From positions 31,398 through 95,397 of the forward strand of contig JACRJY010000157.1 in NCBI GenBank assembly GCA_016235585.1: DNA of 64,000 nucleotides, given 5' to 3'. A program made the position numbers and the translations under genes. The notes beneath the pieces were generated by a model that had not been told where the DNA came from, searched no databases, and was given only the letters and a program-made list of their open reading frames with translations. Position 1 is the stretch's first letter. Every line of letters starts with the position of its first letter. Positions 1-9,900 of this stretch are shown in pieces. Source of the stretch: Verrucomicrobiota bacterium. Its GTDB lineage: Bacteria; Verrucomicrobiota; Verrucomicrobiia; Limisphaerales; JACRJY01.

Positions 1-2
1 TG

Positions 3-68
3 CCCTATTGCGCCTACGTCATCAGCCCCAAGCTGCAAAAGCTCCAGAAGAGCAAATACGGGAAGTGA
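3..68 (+). CDS. msrA: C-terminal tail of a truncated upstream gene, probably peptide-methionine (S)-S-oxide reductase (partial)
   Basis: Frame 3 reads PYCAYVISPKLQKLQKSKYGK then TGA at 66-68; resembles the MsrA C-terminus (YC..VI.PK..K..K). Only 21 residues visible. Confidence 0.5.
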   Translation, partial: PYCAYVISPKLQKLQKSKYGK

Positions 69-289
69 GCCAGCCGGCCAATGTGAAGTGCCCCGCGTGC
101 GGGCGGCGCGGCGACTGGTTTGCGGGCCAATACGGCCCGTTCTGCTCGCACCGCTGCAAGCTGGTGGACTTGGGGAAGTGGTTCAGCGGGGAGAACAAGA
201 TTTCCGAGCCGCTCAAGCCGGAGCACTTCGCCGAGTTTGAGGAACTGCCGCCCGGCAAAAATCCCGACGCGCCGGACGCGGAGGAATGA
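65..289 (+). CDS. yacG: YacG-like small zinc-binding protein (DNA gyrase inhibitor family)
   Basis: VKCPACGRRGDWF...FCSHRCKLVDLGKWFSGENKI: CxxC...CxxxC zinc knuckle plus LVDLGKW. GTG at 65 overlaps the upstream TGA by 4 nt. Confidence 0.85.
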   Translation: MSQPANVKCPACGRRGDWFAGQYGPFCSHRCKLVDLGKWFSGENKISEPLKPEHFAEFEELPPGKNPDAPDAEE

Positions 290-290
290 T

Positions 291-1178
291 TCAAAGGCTG
301 GTGAATTTCCTCACCGCCGCATTGGTCGCCGCCACGAGCGCGTTCACCCGCGTTGCCAACGAGAAATCCGATGGCGCTTCTAGCGTGTAGGAGAGCCGCG
401 TTTTGTTCTGAAGCAGGTAAAACGCCTCCGGCCATTCCGGGCGCGTGAGTGGATCCGCGCTAGGCCGGATGACGCCGCCCGCCGCGGCCCGGCCTTCGAT
501 GACTTCCGAGTTGTCCACCGGGCAGACGGCGGAAACTTTTTCCATCATCGCCCCGGCCAGCGAAGGCAGATTGTCGAGGTTCAACTCGTAGAGGTAAAAG
601 CCGTGCGCCTCCCAGTCCTCGTGCAGGCACAGACAGAGGTCGAAGCGCGGCTGCCGCGCCAGCCAGGCGACGTGTGCGCGGGACTCGACGGCGCGCGGCG
701 CGTGATACTGGCGGTTGAGGTCGAGGCCGTCGGCGTTCTCGCGGCGGCCCAGCGCGAACCCGCCGGGATTCAGGCACGGGCAGAGCCACAGCGCGGCGTT
801 GTCCGGCCACGCGTTGTCGCGCAGCAACCGCCGCACGGCCAGCGGCCCCGCCGGCTCGTCGCCGTGAATGCCGGCGCTGATGTAAATGTTGAGATTGGAG
901 ATTGGAGATTGGAGATTGGAAATCGCCGGGCGGGTGAAGGCGTGGAGGTTGAAATCTTTCCCGGTGAAAAACTCCTCGACGGCCCAGCCATTTTCCCGCG
1001 CGGTGGCGGCGCACTCGCGCGCAACGGCGCGGATGTCAATCGCCTCGCCGAAGTAGCCGCCGTGATTTTTGCCCAGCCGTTGCACGGCTGATTCGTAACC
1101 GCCGCGCCAAGCCGCGCAAAGCGCAAAGTCGCTTCTGCTTGCCGCCTCCGGCGCTTGCCCGTAGCGTTTGTGGCGCAT
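291..1178 (-). CDS. M14-family zinc carboxypeptidase / succinylglutamate desuccinylase-like peptidase
   Basis: IYISAGIHGDEPAGPLAVRRLL (HxxE metal site), LCPCLNPGGFALGRRENADGLDLNRQY. Start uncertain. Confidence 0.7.
   Translation of the reverse strand: MRHKRYGQAPEAASRSDFALCAAWRGGYESAVQRLGKNHGGYFGEAIDIRAVARECAATARENGWAVEEFFTGKDFNLHAFTRPAISNLQSPISNLNIYISAGIHGDEPAGPLAVRRLLRDNAWPDNAALWLCPCLNPGGFALGRRENADGLDLNRQYHAPRAVESRAHVAWLARQPRFDLCLCLHEDWEAHGFYLYELNLDNLPSLAGAMMEKVSAVCPVDNSEVIEGRAAAGGVIRPSADPLTRPEWPEAFYLLQNKTRLSYTLEAPSDFSLATRVNALVAATNAAVRKFTSL
893..920. repeat. Perfect heptanucleotide tandem repeat, 4 x GATTGGA, inside the M14 peptidase ORF
   Basis: Sequence reads GATTGGAGATTGGAGATTGGAGATTGGA; encodes the ISNLQSPISNLN stretch on the minus strand. 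Confidence 0.95.
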
Positions 1179-2829
1179 GAGTGAAGTTCTCGTCATCGGC
1201 CACCGCAATCCCGACACCGACGCCATCTGTTCGGCCATCGGCTACGCGGAGTTCAAGCGCCGCACCGGCATGGCCAACGCCGTGGCGGCGCGCTGCGGCG
1301 ACACGAATGACCGCATTGACTTCGTGCTGCGGACGTTTTTCGTGCCGCCGCCCCGGTTCGTCACCGACGTTTCGCCGAAGGTGCGCGACGTGATGCAGGC
1401 GCACGTCGTCAGCGTGCCGCCGCAGGCCACGGTGGCGGAGGCGATGGCCGTGATGGACGACCGCAACATCCGCGTGCTGCCGGTGCTCGACCACGACCGC
1501 ACCTGCGCGGGGTTGCTCTCGCTTTTCAAGATGAGCAAATTCTTCTTTCCGGCGGCCAACCGCATCTTCGACTCGCGGCGCGTCGTGTCCTCGATCAGCA
1601 ACCTGGCCCGCACGCTGAACGCCAAAACTTTTTTCGCCACCAACCCCGACCACGAGGAGGATTTGATTCTCATGGTCGGCGCGATGACGCTGGAATCATT
1701 TTCGCAGCGGCTTCAAAGCTATTCCCGCGAACGTCTCCTCGTCGTGGTGGGCGACCGCTGGGACATCCAGAACATGGCCATCCGCGAGCGCGTGCGCGTG
1801 GTGGTGGTGACGGGCGGGCTGCCGATTGAAAAAGCGACCATCGAGGCCGCCGAGCGGAACGGCGTGAGCCTGCTGCTCTCGCCGCACGACTCGGCCACGA
1901 CGGCGCTGCTCTGCCGCGCGGCCATCACGGTGAAGCACATGATTCACGAGCATTTTCTGTCCTTCCACGAGGACGAGCCGCTTTCCACCGTGCAGCCGCT
2001 TGCGTCGGAATCGTCCTTCCAGGCCTTCCCCGTGCTCGACAGCGAGAAGCGCACGGTGGGAATCCTGTCGAAGTCCGACTTCCTGAAAAAAGTGGAGCGC
2101 CAGCTCATCCTCGTGGATCACAACGAGCTTTCGCAGGCCGTCCACGGCGCGGACAAGGTGGAGATTCTGGAGGTGATTGACCACCACCGCATCGGCGCGC
2201 TCACCACGCAGCAGCCGATTCTCTTCCGCAACGAGCCGGTCGGCTCCACGAGCACCATCGTGGCGGACTGCTTCTTCCGCTACCGCGTGGAACTGCCCAA
2301 GCCCATCGCCGGCCTGCTGCTGGCGGGGCTGGTTTCCGACACGTTGAACCTCACTTCACCGACGACCACGGCGCGTGACGCGGAAATTCTCGCCGAGCTG
2401 GAAAAAATCTCCGGCGTCAACGCGACGGAGTTCACCGAGAAGCTTTTCTCCTCCGGCTCGCTGCTCATCAGCAAACCCGCCGCGCAGGCCATCGCCACGG
2501 ACTGCAAGGAATACACCGAGGATGGGCGTGTGTTCAGCGTCGCGCAGATCGAGGAGATTGGCTTCGACCAGTTCCGCAAGCGCAAGGACGAGGTGCTGGC
2601 CGCGCTCGACGCGCACCGCGCACAGAAGAATTATTTCTTCGCGACGCTGCTGGTGACGGACGTGGTGACGCAGACCTCGCTGCTGCTGGTGTCCGGCGCG
2701 GAGTCGTTTCTCCGGCACATTGACTATCCGAAAGTCGAGCGCGGCATCTACGAGCTGGAAGGCGTCGTGTCGCGCAAGAAGCAGCTGCTGCCGTATCTCA
2801 CGCACTGCCTGGCGAAGGTGCAGGAGTGA
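1177..2829 (+). CDS. ppaC: Putative manganese-dependent inorganic pyrophosphatase (family II, DHH) with CBS/DRTGG regulatory insert
   Basis: MSEVLVIGHRNPDTDAICSAIGYAEF (DHH motif I), CBS repeats, IDHHRIG, SDTLNLTSPTTTARD. Confidence 0.88.
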   Translation: MSEVLVIGHRNPDTDAICSAIGYAEFKRRTGMANAVAARCGDTNDRIDFVLRTFFVPPPRFVTDVSPKVRDVMQAHVVSVPPQATVAEAMAVMDDRNIRVLPVLDHDRTCAGLLSLFKMSKFFFPAANRIFDSRRVVSSISNLARTLNAKTFFATNPDHEEDLILMVGAMTLESFSQRLQSYSRERLLVVVGDRWDIQNMAIRERVRVVVVTGGLPIEKATIEAAERNGVSLLLSPHDSATTALLCRAAITVKHMIHEHFLSFHEDEPLSTVQPLASESSFQAFPVLDSEKRTVGILSKSDFLKKVERQLILVDHNELSQAVHGADKVEILEVIDHHRIGALTTQQPILFRNEPVGSTSTIVADCFFRYRVELPKPIAGLLLAGLVSDTLNLTSPTTTARDAEILAELEKISGVNATEFTEKLFSSGSLLISKPAAQAIATDCKEYTEDGRVFSVAQIEEIGFDQFRKRKDEVLAALDAHRAQKNYFFATLLVTDVVTQTSLLLVSGAESFLRHIDYPKVERGIYELEGVVSRKKQLLPYLTHCLAKVQE

Positions 2830-2866
2830 GGAAGCCGTTCCCAAAAACTGCCGAAATGAAAACAAA

Positions 2867-2894
2867 CGCGGGATTTCCGTGAGGAAATCCCGCG
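2867..2894 (-). terminator. Rho-independent-type terminator for the EF-hand gene; 12-bp perfect stem, GTGA loop, T-rich tail on the minus strand
   Basis: CGCGGGATTTCC GTGA GGAAATCCCGCG between convergent genes; the minus strand continues TTTGTTTT. Confidence 0.75.
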
Positions 2895-2926
2895 CTGCGA
2901 GTTTGCGGTGAACGGTTGTGCGAAAA

Positions 2927-3451
2927 TTATTCGCTCTTCGGGCGTTCGCGCTTCTGCGGTTCGTCGCCACCGGGGCGACGGCCTTGCGGGCCGCCATCGG
3001 GGCCGCCCTGACCATCCGGGCGACGGCGGCCTTCGCCACCCACGCCAGGGCCGCCCGGCCCACCAGGGCCACCCGCGCCCTGCGGACGCGGCGGCATCAG
3101 CTCGTCCATCGTCAGCTTGCCGTCGCCGTTTTTGTCGAGCTTCTTCAGCGCGGCGGCGGCGTTGGCGATTTCACTTTCGTCCACCACGCCGTCGTTGTTC
3201 GCGTCGAGCGCGGCCATGACGGGCGGGCGCATCCGTTCGCCGCCGCCGGGGCCGCCGGGGCCACCGGGGCCGCCCTGACCGCGACGGAATTCGCCGGGAG
3301 GCCCGTCGGACGGACGGCCTTCGCGCGGTGCGCCGTCGGGCCGCTGGCCGTCTCGCGGCGGGCGGTTGGGCTGGTTTTGGTCTTGAGCTGCGGTGGTCCA
3401 CACGGTCGCGCCCAGCGCGAGTGCAGCCAGCAGAGTGGAGGTGGTCTTCAT
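2927..3451 (-). CDS. Secreted EF-hand domain protein, Gly/Pro/Arg-rich
   Basis: MKTTSTLLAALALGATVWTTAAQ signal peptide; DANNDGVVDESEI and DKNGDGKLTMDEL EF-hand loops. Confidence 0.8.
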   Translation of the reverse strand: MKTTSTLLAALALGATVWTTAAQDQNQPNRPPRDGQRPDGAPREGRPSDGPPGEFRRGQGGPGGPGGPGGGERMRPPVMAALDANNDGVVDESEIANAAAALKKLDKNGDGKLTMDELMPPRPQGAGGPGGPGGPGVGGEGRRRPDGQGGPDGGPQGRRPGGDEPQKRERPKSE

Positions 3452-3739
3452 GATGTTGCCTTTCGTTTTGTGGTGGAACCGCCCGCCGCGCCCGCCGCGC
3501 ACCGGCCACGGCGCGCAGATGATTTCAACGGGTTCGCCGGACGGTTCCGAAACTTCGCAGCCCGCCGCCACCGGAGTTTTTCCGATGTTGTTGTGCGTCG
3601 TGCCGCTGGTCTTCATGCCTGTAGAAGACGCGGGGCGTGTTAAGCTCGTATTGGCCGCGCGGGGAAAATTGTAAAGTTACGGTAAAAGTTGCGGAGTTTT
3701 CGCGGAACGGGCGTTATTCTCGCCACACAATCAAAGCTC

Positions 3740-4489
3740 ATGAACGCGCGCCTTCCCATCAATTCCCCGGCGGCCTCCGCCGGGCGCACGCGCGTGCTCG
3801 TCATTGACGATGACAAGAAGCTCTGCCGGCTCATCCGGGATTACCTCGACCCGATGGGCTACGAAGTCACCGCCGCGCACACCGGCCCCGACGGCGTGGA
3901 GGCTGCAACCGCCGAGGGTGCCACGTGGCACGCTGTGCTGCTCGACGTGATGCTGCCGGGCATGGACGGCTTCGAGGTGTTGAAAAACATCCGCAAGAAA
4001 TCCGACGTGCCCGTGCTCATGCTCACCGCGCGCGGCGAGGAGGCCGACCGCATCGTGGGCCTCGAAATCGGCGCGGATGATTATCTGCCCAAGACTTTTT
4101 CCACGCGCGAGCTGCTCGCCCGCCTGCGTGCCGTCACGCGCCGTGCGGCGAAAGTGGTGGTGAATGACGACGCGCCGGAGGAAATCATCGTCGGGCCGTT
4201 GCGCGTGAACACCGGCGCGCGCACCGCCGTGCTCGGCGACCAGCCGCTCACGCTCACGCCGGTCGAATACGACATGCTCGCCAGCCTCGCGCGCGCCAAG
4301 GGCCGGGTGAAGTCGCGCGAGTCGCTGCTCGACGAGTGCCGCGACCGCAACTACGACGTGTTCGACCGCAGCATTGACGTCCACATCTCCGCGCTGCGGA
4401 AAAAACTCGGCGACGACGCAAAGAATCCGCGCTGGATTCGCACCGTGCGGAGCGCGGGATATCTGCTCATCAACCCGGAGGCGGAATAA
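3740..4489 (+). CDS. OmpR/PhoB-family response regulator
   Basis: RVLVIDDDKKL...LLDVMLPGMDGFEVL...MLTARGEEADRIVGLEIGADDYLPKTF plus winged-helix DVHISALRKKLGD...IRTVRSAGYLL. Confidence 0.92.
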   Translation: MNARLPINSPAASAGRTRVLVIDDDKKLCRLIRDYLDPMGYEVTAAHTGPDGVEAATAEGATWHAVLLDVMLPGMDGFEVLKNIRKKSDVPVLMLTARGEEADRIVGLEIGADDYLPKTFSTRELLARLRAVTRRAAKVVVNDDAPEEIIVGPLRVNTGARTAVLGDQPLTLTPVEYDMLASLARAKGRVKSRESLLDECRDRNYDVFDRSIDVHISALRKKLGDDAKNPRWIRTVRSAGYLLINPEAE

Positions 4490-4590
4490 GAAAATTACGA
4501 ATGACGAATTTCAAATGACGAAGGAAACCCGAATCCCAAATGGCGAATGGCGCGCGTCTGCTGCGGTTGAGCGTTTGTGCTGTTCTCCGT

Positions 4591-4618
4591 ATTCATCCTT
4601 CATAATTCATCCTTCATA
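4591..4618. repeat. Direct duplication of the 14-mer ATTCATCCTTCATA upstream of the kinase gene
   Basis: tattcatccttcataattcatccttcataaattc. Confidence 0.85.
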
Positions 4619-4628
4619 AATTCTTCCC

Positions 4629-6395
4629 GTGCGCTTCCCCCTCTACGCCAAAATCCTTCTCTGGTTCTTCCTGAACCTCGTGCTGCTCGTCGGCGGTGTG
4701 TGGCTGTTCGCGCGCGCGCAGATTCACCTGGGACTGGATTCCATCATCGCGGGCAGCGCGAGCGAGCGCGTGCAGGCCGTGGCCGACGTGATGGCGGCGG
4801 AGCTGAAGGAGGCCAAGCGCGAGGAATGGAGCGCCGTGCTTGACCGTTTCAGCCAAGCCTACCGGCTGCAATTTTATCTGTTCCGCGCGGACGGCGCACA
4901 GGTTGGCGGTGAATCGGTCACGCTGCCGGCGGCAGTCGGGGAGAAAGTCCGCGACCCGCGCACGCTCGGCGGACGCCGACCGGGGGAGAATTTCCCGAGC
5001 CAAGGGAAGCCATTGCCCGACCCGCGCCGGGGAAATTTCCGCCCCGAAGACAACCGTGCCGAGCCGGGCCAGCCCGGTGGCCCGCGCCCGGATGAGAAAT
5101 TTCGCGCCGACGGCGCGCCGCGCTCCGAAGCGCGTCCACGCAACGAACCGCCGTCGAACAATCCGCGCCCGCAAAACCGCCCGCCGGGCACGGTGCCGCC
5201 GCCCGGCGGTTCAGGTGAAGGCGAAGGTTTTCGTCCCGGCGGGCCGTTCGGCGGCGATGGCAGCCCGCGTCCGGAGCAACGCATGGGCGACGGCGCGCGG
5301 GGCGGGGCGGAGCCGAGATTCGGCGGCGGGACGCGTTCCTTCGGCCCGCCCACTGTGCCCAGCGCCAAGTTCATGGTGCGAGCCGGCGAGCCGGAGCTTT
5401 ACTGGGTGGGCGTGCGTTTGCAGGTCGGCGACCGCGATGCGGCGCGCCCGCTGCCGCTCACGCTGCTTGCCGCGTCGGAGTCGTTCGCGGGCGGCGGATT
5501 GTTCATGGATTTCACGCCATGGATCGTGCTGGGCGCGGGCGCGCTCATGGTGTCGGTGCTGTTCTGGCTGCCGCTCGTGCGCGGCATCACGCGCAGCGTC
5601 TCGCAGATGACCGTGGCGACGGAGCGCATCGCGGAGGGCAACTTCGACGCGCGCGTGGCAGCGGCCCGCAGCGATGAACTCGGCTCGCTCGCCAGCGCGA
5701 TCAACCGCATGGCCGCGCGGCTTGCGGGCTTCGTCACCGGCCAGAAGCGCTTCACCGGCGACATCGCGCACGAACTGTGCGCGCCCATCGCCCGCATCCA
5801 GATGGCGCTCGGCATCCTCGAACAGCGCGCGGACGAAAAGCAGAAAGCCTATGTGGACGATCTGCGCGAGGAAGTGCAGCACATGAGCAGCCTCGTGAAC
5901 GAGCTGCTGTCGTTCTCGAAGGCGGGCCTGCGTCAAAAGGAACTTCAACTTGAGGCGGTTGAACTCGCGCCGCTCATCCAGCGTGTCGTTGCCCGCGAAA
6001 CGGCGGCGGGCGGCGAGGTGCGCGTGGAAATTCCCGCCGAACACAAGGCGCTCGCCGAGCCGGAGCTGCTCGCGCGCGCGGTGGCGAATCTCGTCCGCAA
6101 CGCGCTGCGCCACGCCGGTGCCGCCGGCCCCATTGTCGTGTCCGCCGCCGGGGAGAATGGCCGCGTCACGCTCTCCGTCGCCGATTCCGGCCCCGGCGTG
6201 CCGGAGGAATCGCTCCAGCAAATCTTCGACCCGTTCTTCCGGCTCGACGCCTCGCGCACGCGCGACACCGGCGGCGCGGGCCTCGGCCTCGCGATTGTGA
6301 AGACGTGCGTCGAGGCGTGCCAGGGCACCGTCACCGCGCACAACCGCCAGCCGGCCGGGTTGCAGGTGGACATCGTGCTGCGGGCGGCGGGTTGA
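4629..6395 (+). CDS. Sensor histidine kinase (HAMP-HisKA-HATPase_c) with a long Pro/Arg/Gly-rich periplasmic segment
   Basis: H-box KRFTGDIAHELCAPIARIQ; N box NLVRNALRHAG; DSGPGVPEE; GGAGLGLAIV. GTG start; follows the response regulator. Confidence 0.9.
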   Translation: MRFPLYAKILLWFFLNLVLLVGGVWLFARAQIHLGLDSIIAGSASERVQAVADVMAAELKEAKREEWSAVLDRFSQAYRLQFYLFRADGAQVGGESVTLPAAVGEKVRDPRTLGGRRPGENFPSQGKPLPDPRRGNFRPEDNRAEPGQPGGPRPDEKFRADGAPRSEARPRNEPPSNNPRPQNRPPGTVPPPGGSGEGEGFRPGGPFGGDGSPRPEQRMGDGARGGAEPRFGGGTRSFGPPTVPSAKFMVRAGEPELYWVGVRLQVGDRDAARPLPLTLLAASESFAGGGLFMDFTPWIVLGAGALMVSVLFWLPLVRGITRSVSQMTVATERIAEGNFDARVAAARSDELGSLASAINRMAARLAGFVTGQKRFTGDIAHELCAPIARIQMALGILEQRADEKQKAYVDDLREEVQHMSSLVNELLSFSKAGLRQKELQLEAVELAPLIQRVVARETAAGGEVRVEIPAEHKALAEPELLARAVANLVRNALRHAGAAGPIVVSAAGENGRVTLSVADSGPGVPEESLQQIFDPFFRLDASRTRDTGGAGLGLAIVKTCVEACQGTVTAHNRQPAGLQVDIVLRAAG

Positions 6396-6464
6396 GAATT
6401 CCCCCGCGGCAATTCGGAGGGTTGACAAACGCCCGCTGGAACATAATTGTTTCCGCCCTTGGTT

Positions 6465-6540
6465 GCCTCGGTAGCTCAGTTGGTAGAGCAGCAGACTCTT
6501 AATCTGTTTGTCCTAGGTTCGACCCCTAGCCGGGGCACCA
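6465..6540 (+). tRNA. tRNA-Lys (anticodon CTT)
   Basis: GCCTCGG..GCTC..GAGC..GCAGA CTCTTAA TCTGT..CTAGG TTCGACC CCTAG CCGGGGC A CCA folds as a cloverleaf. Confidence 0.93.
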
Positions 6541-6888
6541 TTTTGTCGCCAACAAACACCTGATAAATTCAGGGTTTCTTTGATTTATACCCCTTGTCTC
6601 ATCTTTCGCCGTTTTCAGCGATTCAATCGTTTTGAGCTAAAATTCGTGTCACTCGTTTGTCACCCAGCTTCTATTGCCTTGCCGGAATCGCCATTGTTTC
6701 TGTGAAGCCTGCCATCGTTCGTCCTCCTTTGAAGCGGTTGACGAATTGACGATGGCGAGAATTGCGGCCTTGAGCGGGGAGGCGAGTTTGCCCCACGCAG
6801 CGACCACTCCTGACAGGCCGTGACCCGGTGCGACTGGTTTTTTGGAGGCTATTGGGGAGGGCGGAGCACATTCAGCCCCGTCGTTATC

Positions 6889-6925
6889 GGATTTGTCACG
6901 GGTTCGAGTCCCGCCGCTCCCGCCA
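6889..6925 (+). other. Orphan tRNA-3'-half-like sequence (T-arm, acceptor strand, CCA)
   Basis: GGATTTGTCACGGGTTCGAGTCCCGCCGCTCCCGCCA; no canonical 5' half found immediately upstream. Confidence 0.4.
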
Positions 6926-6970
6926 TGCTTTTTGCCCCGCCTGCCCCGCTGTTTTGCGACGGGCGGACTT

Positions 6971-9900
6971 TCACTTGGCCGCTGGCGAAACCTTGCCCGT
7001 GCCGTCCTTCAAAGTTTCCAGATAGGCAATCAGGTCGGCGAACTGCGGAGCCGTCAGGCCCAGGTGCAGCCCGTCGGGCATCAGCGAGAGCGGGCTTGAG
7101 CGCGTGCTTTGAACCTCGGATTTTTGCAGCGTGACTATTTTCCCCTCCGTGTCCACCAGCGTGAGTTCGGTCGCGGTTTCCTGCCGCACGATGCCGGTTT
7201 TCAAATCGTCGCCGCGCAGCACGACCATCGTCTGCCGGTAGCCGTCCAGCACGCTGCGCGAGGGAAACGTCACCTCCTCGATCAGCTGCGCGCGGCTGTA
7301 TTTCAGGCCGATGCCCGACAAGTCCGGCCCCGCGTCGCCGCCCTCGCCCGCCACGCGGTGGCATTTGATGCACGCCACGCCGGCCCGGTCGTTGAAAATC
7401 ATCCGGCCCCCCGTCGCGTCGCCGGGATTGGCGAGCGCGAAATCCTCGTGCTTCATCTGCACCTTGCCCGGGGAAGTGCCGGAGAAGATCGGCCCCCGGC
7501 GCGCCGTGACGTTGCCGCCGTAAATCCCCCGCAGCTCGCTCAAGACCGCCGCCGGCAGGCGCGTGGCGCGGACGTGCGCCTCGATCTTCGGCAGCGCCTC
7601 GGCCTGGATGCGGCGGATCGCGTTGGCGCTGTGCGAATGCACCTTGACGTTCGGGCTTTGCAGCCCCTCCAGATAGACATGGACGGCGCGCACGTCCGGC
7701 ATCGCGGCCAGCGCCAGCGCCGCCTCGTCGCGCGTGACGGGATCGGCGTAGGCGTGGAGCAGCGGTTCGACGGCGCTCTTCAGCTTCATCTGTCCGAGCA
7801 GTTCCACCGCCTGCTTGCGCGCCTCGGCATCGGCGGCGGGAGGGCTTGGCTCGGTGGGCGGGACCACGCGCGTCGCGCGGGTCAGCACCGGAGTGAGCGT
7901 GGCGGCGACCGGTTCGCCGCCAATTTTCGCGAGCGAGCCGCCCGCCGCCTGCCGGTCGCTCGCGTTCGGGCTGGAAAGCTGGCCGGTGAGCAGCGCGATG
8001 GCATTGGTCGCGCGCGCCGCGCCGAGGGCTTCGAGCGCCTTGGTTTTGAAAATCGGCGGTGGCGAGCCTTGGGCGACGCGCAGAATCAGTTCGATCATGT
8101 TTGTCCCGCCGATGCGCCCCGCCGTCACGAGGGCTTCGGGCGTGAGCTCCGAGTTCGCCGCCGTGTCGTTGAGGATGGCGGTCACGATGGCCTCGCTCTG
8201 CGGCACGGCCTTGATGTCGCGCAGCGTTTCCAAAACCGTCTTTTTCAACGAAGTGTCGGTTTCGCGGGCGAACAATTCCCCCAAGTCCGCGCCCGCCCCG
8301 GAGTCGTCTGCCGTGCGGATGCCGTCCACGGCTGCGCGTCGGACAGCGGCGCTTCCGTCGTGCAGCGCGGCGCGCAGCGCCTCGAACGCGAGCGGCGTGC
8401 CGCTCCACTCGTTCGTGTCGCGCGGGCGCGGCGATCCGGCGGGCGTGGTGCTCCACCACGAGCCGTCCCACGGCGCGGGCGCACGGGCCAGCCCGGCGAC
8501 GAACGCGAGCGCGAACTGGCGCGTTTCAATCAGCGCGGCTTTCTTTGCCGCGAAGTTGGAAAGCGCCTGCACCACCGGCTCAAAATAACTTTCACGCAGC
8601 GCGAAGAACGTGCCTTCGCGCACGGCGGGCTTTTTGTGCTCCAACCCCTTCGTGATGGCCGCCCACGCGCGCGGTTCCGCGCGCCCGATGCGGTTCAGCG
8701 CGGTGAACACCGCGTAGCGCGCGAACAAATCTTTTTCATCCAGCACTTCGAGCAGCGCCGGCACGCTCGCCGGATCACCGATGCGCCCCAACGCCGTGGC
8801 CGACTGGAAACGGACCGCCGCGTTCGGGTGGGCGAGCATTTTTTCCAGCGGCTTGCGGGCGTCCTTCACCCCGCGCCCGCCGGCCTGGCGGATGGCCTGC
8901 GCGCGGACGGACAGATCGGCGTCATTCAAAGTGGCGAGCAGTTCGCGCCGCGCGGCCTTGCCGCCGTCCAGCGCATCTAGTGCCCAAATCGCGTGCCAGC
9001 GCGCGGCGGGCGGGGCCTTGCGGTCGGTGAGCAGTGATTTCAGCGGGCGAATCGCGTCTTTGCGCTCGGCGAGACGGCGCTGGGCGACGAGCCGCACGGC
9101 TTGTGCGGAATGGCGCAGGCCTTGGATCAACTTCGCCGTGCTGACGCCCTCGGCACGGCCCATCGCGGCGCTGACGAACCAGTCGGGCCGGGGCGCGGCC
9201 TGGCTCGGGCCAGTGTAGGTGAACTTCAACAGCCGCCCCTTCTCCGAGTTTTCCTTCCAGTGATGATGATGCCAGTCCGCGACGACGAGGCTCAAGCCGT
9301 CCGGCGTGAACGTGATTCCGACGGGACGGAAATCTTTTTCGCCCACGCTGAAAAAATTCTCATTGGTCAGCACGCGAAAGCTCGCGCCGTCGCGCTCGAC
9401 GCGGACGCGGCTGATTTGCCGCTTCGACCACTCGCCGAAGAACAGGTTGCCGCGATACTCGGCGGGCAGCGCGTCCTCGTTGTAGGCCGCCGCGCCCGTC
9501 GGGCCGCCACCGCCGTAGTCCGCCATCATCCAGAGCGTGTGGGGCTGGCGTGTCTTGTAATCGTAAGGGTAGCCGTAGTCGCCGCCGTCCACCATGTGCG
9601 AGAGGCGCGTCCACCAGCCCTGGCCGTCATCCGAGTTGTCGAGCGTGAACATCTCGTCCTCGGCGGTCATGGCGGTGTCGAGGAAGTTGCGCGTGCCGCG
9701 CGAGAAAACTTCCGCGCCCGTCGCGTCGGGGCGCATCCGCATGATGCCGCCGCGCAGATCCACTTTCCGCCCGTCCGGGCCGGTCATGCCGTGGATGCCC
9801 TTGTCGCCGGTGCAGAGGTAAAAATAACCGTCCATCGCGAGGCGGAAGCCGGACGGGATGTGGTCGTTCAGGCTCGGCAGCCACGGCTTGGAATTCGTGC

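Noticed and set aside
6541-6925. Complete tmRNA or second tRNA gene
   Set aside because: 3' end looks tRNA/tmRNA-like but I could not find a pairing 5' end or a tag-peptide reading frame; kept only as an orphan 3'-half.
7109-8980. 623-aa + strand ORF opposite the HEAT/haem-binding protein
   Set aside because: Arg/Gly/His-rich shadow ORF with no recognisable domain.
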